DNA of 64,000 nucleotides from Streptomyces griseus (GCA_945865365.1 CAMBDL010000007.1:28565-92564), one strand, 5' to 3'. Shown: positions 53,403-62,410, counted from the stretch's first letter. Program-made: numbers and translations. Notes: a model not told the origin generated them from the letters alone.

Positions 53403-54029
53403 ATGAGCACACAGAGCCCCTCCAGCCCCGGCCTGAGCCCGCGCCAGGCCGAGATCCTTACCGTTATTCAGAGCGCTATGAATGAGCATGGCTACGCCCC
53501 TTCCATGCGTGAAATCGGCGCGGCCGTTGGCCTGACCTCTACCGCATCGGTGAAGTACCAGCTAGAAATCCTTGAATCTAAAGGCTTTATCCGTCGTGAT
53601 GAAAGCAAAGGCCGTGCACTCGAACTCACACCTGAAGATGCAAACGTAGATAAAACGCGACTGATTCCATTGGTGGGCCGCATTGCAGCCGGTGGTCCCA
53701 TCACTGCAGAACAAGTTATTGAAGAGACGTATCCCCTTCCAGAATCGCTAGTGGGTAGTGGTGATTTATTTATGCTCAAAGTCGTTGGTGAATCGATGAT
53801 CGATGCTGCGATTTGCGATGGCGATTACGTTGTTATTCGTTCACAAAAAGATTGCAACAACGGAGAAATCGTTGCCGCCATGATCGATGGCGAAGCAACG
53901 GTGAAGAGATTTTCCCGTAAAAATGGGCGTATTTGGCTGCTTCCAGCCAATGACAACTTTGCACCTATCGATGGTGACACCTGTGAAATCTTAGGAAAAG
54001 TAACTGCAGTTCTTCGATCAGTTAAATAA
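53403..54029 (+). CDS. lexA: SOS repressor LexA
   Basis: The 208-residue repressor has an N-terminal winged helix (LSPRQAEILTVIQSAMNEHGYAPSMREIG ... TSTASVKYQLEILESKGFIRRD) and a C-terminal autoproteolytic domain with the cleavage site Ala96-Gly97, nucleophile Ser131 in VGESMIDA and general base Lys168 in GEATVKRF. I chose ATG 53403; longer upstream reading would run through both LexA boxes. A CACTAT box lies 6 nt before the ATG. Confidence 0.96.
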   Translation: MSTQSPSSPGLSPRQAEILTVIQSAMNEHGYAPSMREIGAAVGLTSTASVKYQLEILESKGFIRRDESKGRALELTPEDANVDKTRLIPLVGRIAAGGPITAEQVIEETYPLPESLVGSGDLFMLKVVGESMIDAAICDGDYVVIRSQKDCNNGEIVAAMIDGEATVKRFSRKNGRIWLLPANDNFAPIDGDTCEILGKVTAVLRSVK

Positions 54030-54678
54030 CTACCCGAGTAATAATCACGCGGGCTTGATCCCCGTAATGAACGCTGCCAGGTTCATAGACATCGATGCGC
54101 TTAATTGTTGGTGTTTGAATTGCCCCAATAGCAACTAATGAATCGAGTTCTTCGGCAAAGCCTTTAGCTTCAAAGTGCTCGTTATTAACACCAACAATAA
54201 GCCAGCCATTATTAGCAAGAAGTGGCAGTAAGTTGCGCAGAGATTGAGGGCCTAAATGTCCGTGCGTAAATGTGCCTGAAGAAAACAGCGCCTCATATGG
54301 TTTATTTTCATTCTCGACAGTTTGAGTTAAATCTCGTACATAGAGTTGGCGATAAACAGCGCTGGCATCGGCGCGCGTTTTCAATCTAGCCTGTGCCAAC
54401 ATCTCTGGCGAAATATCCATGCCATCGATAACTAACCCCGGCCGCAATCTGGAGAGATACATGCCGGTTAAACCTGTGCCCGTACCGATATCTAAAACGC
54501 GAGTGACGGTATCTACTTCTTCATTAAAGACTTCAGCGATCGCTTTGGGATATCGATACTGCTTGGCATCGACAAATGAAGACTCATAGGTGGCGGCCCA
54601 CTTGGCATACAAGCGCCGATTATCATCAGGGCTCTCTACTGAATACGCCTCATCTAAACCTAGGGCTTCATCACTCAT
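54022..54678 (-). CDS. class I SAM-dependent methyltransferase
   Basis: The 218-residue protein has the Rossmann methyltransferase motif I VLDIGTGTGLTGMYL and motif II-like LVIDGMDISPEMLAQA, followed by FSSGTFTHGHLG. It begins with SPDDNRRLYAKWAATYESSFVDAKQYRYP, a pattern of the small-molecule (Williams-Beuren/UbiE-like) group. The substrate is unknown. It overlaps the end of lexA by 8 bp on the opposite strand. Confidence 0.82.
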   Translation of the reverse strand: MSDEALGLDEAYSVESPDDNRRLYAKWAATYESSFVDAKQYRYPKAIAEVFNEEVDTVTRVLDIGTGTGLTGMYLSRLRPGLVIDGMDISPEMLAQARLKTRADASAVYRQLYVRDLTQTVENENKPYEALFSSGTFTHGHLGPQSLRNLLPLLANNGWLIVGVNNEHFEAKGFAEELDSLVAIGAIQTPTIKRIDVYEPGSVHYGDQARVIITRVVI

Positions 54679-54740
54679 GCTCTAAGGCTAGGTTTTCTCA
54701 CTCCTTTAGACAAGAGTCCCTCTATTGAATTCCCCTGCAC

Positions 54741-56651
54741 TTACTGCGCGCAGATAGCCCTAAATAAAGCCATGTGTTTGCGTGAATGAACTGCATCAAC
54801 TGGAATCGGTAGCGAGGAAAACTTAGCAATTACCGTTTCACTTGTTGGATCAACCCAGACGTACTGCCCATAGATTCCAACGCCAAATATTTCACGTGAT
54901 GAACTAGCTGTAATCCACCACTTATATTTATAAGACCCACCTGGATGCAGAGCTTGCAGGTAATCAGCGGATTCAACTTCAGGTGATGCTCCAGCATATG
55001 TGGCTTGCACCCACGCGGCAGGTACTACTTGTCTGCCACCGGCACAACCAGCATTGGCCATAAGCAAGCCAAAACGGGCTAAATCTCGCGTTGTACAAGA
55101 GATTCCACCATTGCCCACAGATAAACCCTCACAATCAACGATGACGGTTGCATCATCATGGGCCCCCATGGGTTGCCAGAGTTCGCGGCTGAGCAACTCT
55201 TGATAACTAACACCAGTCACATCAGAAATCAGCCAGGCAAGCACGTCGGTGTTAGCCGAACAGTATTGATAGGCCTTGCCGTGTTCGCCACTTGCAGTGA
55301 GAGTCTTTAAGAAACTTCGCAGACCCACATCGTGACCCGTTGTATTTGTGCGCCACCCCGCAGCTCGATCCAAACGAACCATCTCTGATTGCATATCTAA
55401 GTAATCCTCTGAAAAATTAATCGCAATAGTCATATCTAAGGCTTGAGCAATCGTTGCATCTCCATACACCGAACCGATGAGTTCGGGCAAGTAAAAACTA
55501 ATGGGCTTTTCTATATCTACAACGCCTTTTTCGGCCACTATGGCATAGAGCGCACCAAGAATCGATTTCGAAACAGATTGTAGTAAGTGAAGTGAATCTG
55601 AAGTCATCCCATTGAAATACTTTTCGTAGACGATTCTACCTTTGCGCACCACAACAATGGAGTCTGTATCTACATCGGCCAAGAGCTCGGGCAGCGTGTA
55701 GGTTGAATCAGCTACATCAATTGTGATGTCATCTAACTTGTCATCGATTGAAGCTTTTAACTCCAAAGCCTTGGTGGAAGCTTGAATCTTTCGTGTTGGC
55801 AAGAAAGTAGAGACATTCTGAAAAGCCCAGCGATTCATAGGTCCGTCTTGCCATGTATCTAAATCGAACTGCGCCGATATATCTGTACCCGAATAGACAC
55901 GGATTAATTCACGGGTAAATGGATGCTTGGGTGTATCAATAACCTGGCGGGTAGTGCCTACTTCTACAAATACGCCATCTTTCATTACGGCAACACGATC
56001 ACTTAAGTGTGAGACCACATCTAGATTATGTGAAATAAGGAAGTAGGTGAGATCAAAATCTCGGCGAAGCTCCTCTAAAAGATTAAGAATCTGAGCCTGT
56101 ACAGATAGATCTAACGACGACGTTGGCTCATCGAGTAAAACAATCTTGGGGTTAGTAGCCAAAGCCCGTGCTATAGCTACACGTTGGCACTGCCCACCCG
56201 ATAGTTCATGAGATTTACGGCTCAACTGACTGCTCGCAAGACCTACGCGATCCATAAGGAAATTAACGCGCTTATCAATATTGGCGCTATCCATGCCCGC
56301 CAACATCAAAGGCTCGGCGATCGCAGCATGAACACTCATACGAGGATTAATAGAGCCGGCTGGATCTTGAAAGACAAAACCTAAGTGAGCGCGCAGTTCA
56401 CGTGTTGCTTTTCTCGATTTTCCAACCAGACTCTGTCCCAGAATGCTTGTGTTTCCACTCGTTGGTTCAGTGATGCCAAAGGCACATCGAGCCAAGGTGC
56501 TCTTGCCAGAGCCAGATTCACCGACTACACCTAAAACTTCACCCTTAAATAAATCTATAGAGATTGAATCAACCGCCTTGAATCCGCTTTTACTATCGCG
56601 CCGAGGAAAGACTTTAGTTAACTGTGAAATCTGCATAACGAGCTCGCTCAT
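54741..56651 (-). CDS. fusion of Opp/Dpp ABC ATPase and NylB-like serine hydrolase
   Basis: The 636-residue protein has an intact DppF/OppF-type ATPase at 1-250 (Walker A GESGSGKST 44-52, signature LSGGQ 150-154, Walker B VLLDEP 171-176, His208, ending HPFTRELI), then a complete class C beta-lactamase-fold hydrolase of the 6-aminohexanoate-dimer hydrolase type from about 262: WQDGPMNRWAFQNV, Ser359-V-S-Lys362 (SxxK), RLDRAAGWR, Tyr463 in YQYCSANTDVLAW and GIYGQYVWVDP. No signal peptide, so both halves are cytoplasmic. Start ATG 56651 overlaps the preceding stop (ATGA). The usual oligopeptide-ATPase C-terminal region is replaced by the hydrolase. It is the last gene of the importer operon. The substrate is unknown; an amide or ester cut on import is inferred. 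Confidence 0.92.
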   Translation of the reverse strand: MSELVMQISQLTKVFPRRDSKSGFKAVDSISIDLFKGEVLGVVGESGSGKSTLARCAFGITEPTSGNTSILGQSLVGKSRKATRELRAHLGFVFQDPAGSINPRMSVHAAIAEPLMLAGMDSANIDKRVNFLMDRVGLASSQLSRKSHELSGGQCQRVAIARALATNPKIVLLDEPTSSLDLSVQAQILNLLEELRRDFDLTYFLISHNLDVVSHLSDRVAVMKDGVFVEVGTTRQVIDTPKHPFTRELIRVYSGTDISAQFDLDTWQDGPMNRWAFQNVSTFLPTRKIQASTKALELKASIDDKLDDITIDVADSTYTLPELLADVDTDSIVVVRKGRIVYEKYFNGMTSDSLHLLQSVSKSILGALYAIVAEKGVVDIEKPISFYLPELIGSVYGDATIAQALDMTIAINFSEDYLDMQSEMVRLDRAAGWRTNTTGHDVGLRSFLKTLTASGEHGKAYQYCSANTDVLAWLISDVTGVSYQELLSRELWQPMGAHDDATVIVDCEGLSVGNGGISCTTRDLARFGLLMANAGCAGGRQVVPAAWVQATYAGASPEVESADYLQALHPGGSYKYKWWITASSSREIFGVGIYGQYVWVDPTSETVIAKFSSLPIPVDAVHSRKHMALFRAICAQ

Positions 56652-57592
56652 GGCTTCACCACCCAACACGCCACGCTTTGGCTACCAATTCGCACAATGG
56701 GTGGCTCTTGATCGCATGTATCGATGCGCCAAGAACAACGTTCGGCAAAAGCGCAGCCCTTTATGTTCGTCAGTACCGATGGCACATTGCCCGGTATCGC
56801 TACAAGAGTTCCTCTGGCTTTATCAGCACGTGGAATCGCACCCAACAAACCCTGCGTATAGGGATGCTGCGGTGAGTTCATGACCTCATGTGCTGGACCA
56901 GTCTCTACAACTCGACCAGCATAAATAACGGCAATGTCATCAGAGACTTTGGCGACGGCGCTCACATCGTGTGAAATAAAGAGCATGGCAAAGCCTTCAC
57001 GTTTTTGAAGTGAGGCAATAAGTGTGAGTACCTGATCACCAATCGTGGCATCTAAGGCGGTAGTGGGTTCATCGGCAATTAATAACGTAGGGCTAGAAAG
57101 CAGCGCCATTGCGATCATGCAGCGTTGCAGCATTCCGCCAGAAAGCTCATGCGGGTATGACTCTAAGACCCGTTGTGGATCACGCAAGCCCACTGATTCA
57201 AGGCGTGCAGTCAGGGTTGCTGGAATGTTGGAGATACCGCGCCTTTGCGCAACCATTGTTAACTGGGCTCCAAGAGAAAAAATTGGATTAAAGGCCGACT
57301 GCGGATTTTGAAAGATCATAGTGATCTCTGAGCCACGAATAGCGGCCATGTCGTGCGTACTCATTACTCCGTGATCGGCAAATTCAATCGTTCCACGCTG
57401 TACTGCACTCGATGGCAAGAGCCCCATAATCGCAGTGGCGGTGAGAGTCTTTCCGCAACCAGTCTCCCCCACTATGCCCAAAGTTCTACCGGCTTTGATC
57501 TCCAAGTTGATTCCACGCAGTGGCGAGTTATTAACAACATCATTAATCTGGAAATCAACTTCCAGGTTGCTCACTCTTAGCACTGTACTCAT
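56648..57592 (-). CDS. peptide/nickel-type ABC transporter ATPase (DppD-like)
   Basis: This 314-residue ATPase has Walker A GETGCGKTLTA, signature LSGGMLQRCMIAMALL, Walker B TLLIADEPTTALD and the C-terminal oligopeptide-transport region HPYTQGLLGAIPRADK ... NIKGCAFAERCSW, normal for DppD/OppD. The first ATPase of the pair is thus unfused, unlike the next gene. ATGA overlaps join it to both the upstream permease (57589-57592) and the fusion gene (56648-56651). Confidence 0.92.
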   Translation of the reverse strand: MSTVLRVSNLEVDFQINDVVNNSPLRGINLEIKAGRTLGIVGETGCGKTLTATAIMGLLPSSAVQRGTIEFADHGVMSTHDMAAIRGSEITMIFQNPQSAFNPIFSLGAQLTMVAQRRGISNIPATLTARLESVGLRDPQRVLESYPHELSGGMLQRCMIAMALLSSPTLLIADEPTTALDATIGDQVLTLIASLQKREGFAMLFISHDVSAVAKVSDDIAVIYAGRVVETGPAHEVMNSPQHPYTQGLLGAIPRADKARGTLVAIPGNVPSVLTNIKGCAFAERCSWRIDTCDQEPPIVRIGSQSVACWVVKP

Positions 57593-58440
57593 TGACGTGC
57601 AATCCGTGGGTCGAAGTGATCGCGCAATGCATCACCGATAATGTTAAAAGAGAGAACGGCTAAGAAGATTGCAAGGCCAGAAAAAGTAGAGATCCACCAT
57701 TGATCAAAGATTAAGTTTCGCCCCTGAGCAACCATTAATCCCCAGTCTGCAGCAGGTAGTTGTGCACCAAGGCCAATAAATGCTAGTGAGCCCGCGGCCA
57801 AAATAACCGTGCCCAGATCGGCTGCTACTTGCACAATCAATGGCGTTGTTACATTGCGCAGAATATGTCGCACAATAATGATGCGATCAGGCACACCCAT
57901 GGCCGCAGATATTTCAACGTAGGGTTTGGATCGCACTATTGAGGCCTCTACGCGTATTAAGCGTGCATACCAAGGCCACCACGAAATAATGAGGGCAATC
58001 AGCGCATTCATTAATCCAGGCCCTAAAAATGTAACGGCGACAAGAGATAAGAGCAACGGTGGAAAAGATAAGAAGAGTTCGCTCACGCGCATGATCACGT
58101 TATCGATCCAGCCGCCGCGATAGCCTGCAATCAGACCCAATAGCGTGCCGATTACAGCGGCAAAACCCACTACTGCAAGGGCTATTAGAAGCGCAGGCCG
58201 GGCACCATAAATAATTCGGCTGAGTAAATCTCGACCTAACTCATCAGTTCCTAGCAGGTGATGCCAGCCAGGACCAATATAAATATTATCAACATTGGTT
58301 CTTCCTGCACCCTCTTCTGGAAAGGGCGCTATCCACGGTCCAAAGATTGCGGCACCGATGAAAATAGACATCATGATGGTGGCAAAAGTGGTTAGTTTAT
58401 CTTTGAAAAGAAAGGACAGGCCAGCTAACTTTATTTTCAT
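57589..58440 (-). CDS. ABC transporter permease (DppC-like)
   Basis: The 283-residue protein has about six spans and the binding-protein-dependent permease loop VEISAAMGVPDRIIIVRHILRN (EAA-like motif) that docks the ATPase. The N-terminal region contains GRTNVDNIYIGPGWHHLLGTDELGRDLLSRIIYGAR, typical of DppC/OppC. I chose ATG 58440 because it overlaps the dppB-like stop by ATGA; an ATG 9 nt earlier would overlap 13 bp. Confidence 0.92.
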   Translation of the reverse strand: MKIKLAGLSFLFKDKLTTFATIMMSIFIGAAIFGPWIAPFPEEGAGRTNVDNIYIGPGWHHLLGTDELGRDLLSRIIYGARPALLIALAVVGFAAVIGTLLGLIAGYRGGWIDNVIMRVSELFLSFPPLLLSLVAVTFLGPGLMNALIALIISWWPWYARLIRVEASIVRSKPYVEISAAMGVPDRIIIVRHILRNVTTPLIVQVAADLGTVILAAGSLAFIGLGAQLPAADWGLMVAQGRNLIFDQWWISTFSGLAIFLAVLSFNIIGDALRDHFDPRIARQ

Positions 58441-59450
58441 TGCATCCACACTCGTGGATCCATTTTGGCCTGGATGAGATCGACAATGAAGTTAATGACT
58501 AAATAGCCAATAGCGGCAAGTAGTGTAATTCCCATAATTGCCGGGTAATCAATACTCAAAAGTGAATTAACCGCAAAACTACCTATGCCTGGCCAGTTAT
58601 AAACCTGCTCGACAAAGAAGGTTCCAGTAATTAAATAGGCTGTAGAAAGTCCAGTGACAGTAACAATGGGTGGCAAAGCATTGCGCAAGGCTAATTTAAA
58701 AAATATTAAGCGTTCAGTTAAACCATAAGCACGTGCAACCTTAATGTAATCCTGGCTCATTACTTCGAGTAAATTAGCTCTAGCCATTCTCGATAGCAGA
58801 CCAAACGAGTAAGCCGATAACGTAAGGGCTGGTAAGACCATATGATGCAGACCATTCATGGTCGCGGCAAAGTTGCCGGTAATGATGGAGTCAAAGATCG
58901 GAAAGCCCGTTACTGTAGAAATTGGATTCTCATATTTGAGATCGATATCAAACTGACCTGTAGCCGGAAACCACGCCAACCTGCCCGCAAAGAGCATCTG
59001 CAACAGCAGGCCTAGCCAAAAAGCTGGCATCGATACACCGGCGATGGCAAGAATACGAATAACGGAGTCTTGAAAGCGGCCTCGGTACTTTGCTGCATAG
59101 ACTCCCATAGCAACGCCGAAAATAACGGCAAAGCTCATGGCAAAAAATATGAGTTCAAGGGTTGCTGGTAATCGGTGAATAATCTCCTGTAAAACCGGTT
59201 GTTTGGTGGATAGTGAATAGCCCCAGTTGCCGTGCAAGGTCTGCCAGACATATTTCACATACTGAACCGGAATGGGTTGATCTAAACCTAAAGTGATTCG
59301 AAGTTGTGCTGAATCGGCGGCAGTGGCCTTAGGGCCGATATAGGCAAGAGCTGGATCACTGGGGATAACACGAGCTAGCGTGAATGTAATAAAACTGGCG
59401 GCACACAGGACTAGGAGCGCCGACGATAGTCGGTTCCAAAAAATCCTCAT
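58437..59450 (-). CDS. ABC transporter permease (DppB-like)
   Basis: The 337-residue permease has the DppB/OppB N-terminus (RLSSALLVLCAASFITFTLARVIPSDPALAYIG), about six spans, and the EAA-like loop VMSQDYIKVARAYGLTERLIFFKLALRNALPP. Together with the DppC-like subunit it forms the membrane channel. It lies 95 bp downstream of the binding-protein gene, with no recognisable terminator between, so the five genes are probably one operon. Confidence 0.92.
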   Translation of the reverse strand: MRIFWNRLSSALLVLCAASFITFTLARVIPSDPALAYIGPKATAADSAQLRITLGLDQPIPVQYVKYVWQTLHGNWGYSLSTKQPVLQEIIHRLPATLELIFFAMSFAVIFGVAMGVYAAKYRGRFQDSVIRILAIAGVSMPAFWLGLLLQMLFAGRLAWFPATGQFDIDLKYENPISTVTGFPIFDSIITGNFAATMNGLHHMVLPALTLSAYSFGLLSRMARANLLEVMSQDYIKVARAYGLTERLIFFKLALRNALPPIVTVTGLSTAYLITGTFFVEQVYNWPGIGSFAVNSLLSIDYPAIMGITLLAAIGYLVINFIVDLIQAKMDPRVWMQ

Positions 59451-59545
59451 GAGGCAGCCTCCAATAGAAAGTTACTGAGTGCGCTAACGGTTGAGAGCGG
59501 ACTGCATTACACAGTCCGCTCTCCCCTCGTCAACCGTATCTCTGT

Positions 59546-61126
59546 TTAAGGGAGCTTTACTCCAGCAAAGAATGCTGAGAATGGATAGTTAATGTTGTAC
59601 TTAGGAATAGAGAACTTCCTAGGTGTAACACTGACTTGGGCTTCATCATAGAGATAGAGACCAGGTGCTTCAGTGTAAAGAAGCGTCATGGCCTGGTTAT
59701 ATAACTTCTGTGCTGCAGCTTTATCAGAGCCGCTGAGTTCAACTGCGTCATCTACTAACTTGTCGTAGGCGGTGTTCTTCCAGTAACTCAAGTTAAAGGA
59801 TGGCTTAGCGCTGCTGTGGAATAATGACCACAGGTTATCTACACCTGCATCACTATAGGTTGGCCAGTACTTAACAATAAAGAGATCCTGCGCATTAGCT
59901 GGATCCTTCTTTGCTGCCGCCCACTGCTGATTAAAGAGCATGCCTTGAACTTCAGCGGTAACTCCAATAGCAGCAAATGCATCCTTGATCAGTGGAACGA
60001 AGCGAGCTTCAGCTGAGTTTTCAGATGCATACGTGATCTTGATCTTGAGATCCTTCACGCCTGCATTTTTCAACATAGTTTTAGCCTTAGCGCGAGCCAT
60101 TGAATACTGCGGAATTGCAGGGTTATATGGATAGATTCCAGCTGGAACCGGTCCACGCGATTGCGTTCCATATCCTTGACCGCCCACGGCAGTGATGTCA
60201 CGGTAGTTCAAAGCCATAGATAGCGCTTGGCGCACAACTGGGTTATTCAGCGGTGCACGCAACGTATTGAAGTATCCAAGATAGTTAAATGGAGACTTAT
60301 AGACTGAAACCAAATACTTATTGTTGCGCTTTAATGTTGCAATGCTCGTTAATGGAATATTTGTAGCCCAATCAACTTGACCCGATGTCATCATCTGCTG
60401 AGCAGTGATTCCATCTGCAACAATTGAGATATCGATAGTTGAATAGGCTGGCTTATTAGTTGCCCAGTGCTTTGCATATGCACTCAGCACAACAGAGCTT
60501 CCAGCCTTATAGCTAGCGATTGTGTATGGACCAGAGCCACCGTCTTTGCCTGATTCGTAATATTTTGAATCGGCAGCTACTGCAGCTAATGCCTTTGGAT
60601 TAACAATGTAAGAACCATAGGTTGATGATGCGATCAAATCCATTGGAGCTGCATACGACAAGTTCAACACGACAGTGTCATCGACAGATGCATCAACGCT
60701 TTTGAGGGCATCCCAAATAAATCCGGCGCCACCAATCTTCTTTGATGCTTCAAAGCTTGCCTTTACTGCAGCAGATGTCACTGGTGTTCCATCATGGAAT
60801 GTGGCGCCGGCGCGTAACTTAAAGGTCCAGGTCTTGCCATCGCTCGATGACGTCCAGGAGGTAGCTAGAGCTGGTGAATACTCTGGAGTAACGCCATCAG
60901 CGTTCTTCCACAATAGTGGCTCATAAACGTTGGTCATATAAAAAGCCTCAGTTGAGAATGACTGAATAGGATCCCACGTAGTTACTGCTGCAGATGTTGC
61001 AACCTTAAATACTCCAGCGCCTTGTGCCGCTGTTGGAATTGATAACGAAGCCACGGCCAATAACGCAGTTGAAAGAACTGCAATCAATCGAACGCGGGGG
61101 GATGAAAAAGCGATCTTCATAGACAT
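59546..61126 (-). CDS. extracellular solute-binding protein, family 5 (Opp/Dpp type)
   Basis: The 526-residue protein has a Sec signal peptide (RLIAVLSTALLAVASLSIPTAAQGA) and the family 5 fold: VTTWDPIQSFSTEAFYMTNVYEPLLW, YSPALATSWTSSSDGKTWTFKLRAGATFHDGTPVTSAAVKASFE, and the C-terminal DEAQVSVTPRKF. There is no lipobox cysteine after the signal, unusual for a Gram-positive binding protein, which must be held at the membrane. ATG 61126 follows GGAGAGAGGAA closely; an ATG 18 nt upstream overlaps that site. Family 5 proteins bind di- and oligopeptides, nickel, or glycosides. Confidence 0.9.
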   Translation of the reverse strand: MSMKIAFSSPRVRLIAVLSTALLAVASLSIPTAAQGAGVFKVATSAAVTTWDPIQSFSTEAFYMTNVYEPLLWKNADGVTPEYSPALATSWTSSSDGKTWTFKLRAGATFHDGTPVTSAAVKASFEASKKIGGAGFIWDALKSVDASVDDTVVLNLSYAAPMDLIASSTYGSYIVNPKALAAVAADSKYYESGKDGGSGPYTIASYKAGSSVVLSAYAKHWATNKPAYSTIDISIVADGITAQQMMTSGQVDWATNIPLTSIATLKRNNKYLVSVYKSPFNYLGYFNTLRAPLNNPVVRQALSMALNYRDITAVGGQGYGTQSRGPVPAGIYPYNPAIPQYSMARAKAKTMLKNAGVKDLKIKITYASENSAEARFVPLIKDAFAAIGVTAEVQGMLFNQQWAAAKKDPANAQDLFIVKYWPTYSDAGVDNLWSLFHSSAKPSFNLSYWKNTAYDKLVDDAVELSGSDKAAAQKLYNQAMTLLYTEAPGLYLYDEAQVSVTPRKFSIPKYNINYPFSAFFAGVKLP

Positions 61127-61218
61127 ATGTATTCCTCTCTCCATATACAGATGCAGCCACCTAAACGAGGGTTTTCATGCAGGTATGTGCATAGTGGTTG
61201 AAAGTTTAAGCAGGGCGG

Positions 61219-61269
61219 GTATGCCTGTCTACGAAAAAACCTTGCCGTTGCCATGCTTTCTAGGCATAC
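61219..61269. promoter_or_regulatory. inverted-repeat operator, candidate LysR binding region
   Basis: In the intergenic region GTATGCCT (61219-61226) and AGGCATAC (61262-61269) form a perfect 8-bp inverted repeat whose centres are 43 bp apart (about four helical turns). The right arm also holds ATGC-N7-GCAT (61253-61267), a T-N11-A LysR-type box ending 9 bp before the regulator ATG. This fits control of both the LysR gene and the divergent importer operon. Confidence 0.55.
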
Positions 61270-61276
61270 TACCTAG

Positions 61277-62167
61277 ATGGATTTACGACTGCTCTCATAC
61301 TTCCTAGCCGTCTTTGATGCAGGCTCTATATCGGCGGCCGCACGCGAACTGCGCATTGGCCAGCCCTCACTATCTCGCCAAATTCGTAATCTTGAGCGCA
61401 CCTTAGGTATCTCCCTTTTTACCACCGGCCCCAAGGCAAGTGCTACCGCTGCGGCAATCTCCTTTGCACCCATCGCCCGCGATTTAATCTCCCGCGCCGA
61501 ACAAGCCGAGGCGACCATTAAATCGATGGACCACAAGGAGAGGATTCGATTAACAATTGCCGGTCCGCCAACAACCGTTGCCGATGTCATTGCCCCTTTT
61601 ATTGCCGCAGCTGGCGCCGATGGGTTGTTGGCAAATATTCACGAAGTGTTACCTAATGCTATCTACCGCGAATTGGCCCAGTACCGCGCCGACTTAGTTG
61701 TCGGAACAAGCCCTCCACCTGCGCATCTGGAATATATCATTATCGGTTACTCACCAATATTAGCCCAGCTGCCTGAAGATAAAAAGAATGTAAAAAAGAA
61801 AGAGATCACTCTGGCCGAAGTTGCACAGTATCCCATCGCTATCGTTGATGATAATCACAACGTGCGACGACTATTTGATCAAGCCATCTCAGAGGCCGGA
61901 CTTTCCGTACAGATTGCTTTTGAAACACAGTCCACCCAAGCATCGCAAGCTCTCGCTGCGGCAAACCGTGCGGTGTGTATTAGCTCTGATGATCCGCGCT
62001 TTAACTTACATCCCTTATTAATAAGAGTTCCCGGGCGCAAAAATCCTCTATCGATTACGTTGTTCTGTGCATGGGACCCTGGCCACTTTGCCGCAGAGCA
62101 GATTAAAGCTACCGCCCTTGCCCTACATGATTTCTACAACGCTCAGCGTTTAGTTACAACCGCTTGA
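61277..62167 (+). CDS. LysR-family transcriptional regulator
   Basis: The 296-residue protein begins with the LysR helix-turn-helix (MDLRLLSYFLAVFDAGSISAAARELRIGQPSLSRQIRNLERTLGISLF, residues 1-48) and continues with a co-inducer-binding domain (IRLTIAGPPTTVADVIAPF onward). It is divergent from the solute-binding-protein gene and so is the probable regulator of the importer operon. The inducer is unknown but is likely the imported compound or a cleavage product of the NylB-like hydrolase. Confidence 0.92.
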   Translation: MDLRLLSYFLAVFDAGSISAAARELRIGQPSLSRQIRNLERTLGISLFTTGPKASATAAAISFAPIARDLISRAEQAEATIKSMDHKERIRLTIAGPPTTVADVIAPFIAAAGADGLLANIHEVLPNAIYRELAQYRADLVVGTSPPPAHLEYIIIGYSPILAQLPEDKKNVKKKEITLAEVAQYPIAIVDDNHNVRRLFDQAISEAGLSVQIAFETQSTQASQALAAANRAVCISSDDPRFNLHPLLIRVPGRKNPLSITLFCAWDPGHFAAEQIKATALALHDFYNAQRLVTTA

Positions 62168-62410
62168 GGGGCGCTTTCATTGGAGAACAAAGGGTTGCTC
62201 TGGCTTGGTTTCGCACATGACCACTCAGCATCCTTTATTGACCACAAGTTTGGTGAACAAAACATTAACTCCAGTCAAAGTTTAGTCTTACCCCTTAAAG
62301 CATTTAATGATCATCTATTGCCCCCCTTGCTCAGACTAATTTCAACTTGCCGACTCAATTACTCCAATTTAGGATTTGGGTGTCAGTTAATCCAAACTAA
62401 GGAGTAAAAA

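Noticed and set aside
62180..62407. Plus-strand frame of 75 codons between the LysR and fasciclin genes
   Set aside because: No family resemblance, no ribosome binding site, and it covers the promoter region of the fasciclin gene. I see no gene in 62168-62410.
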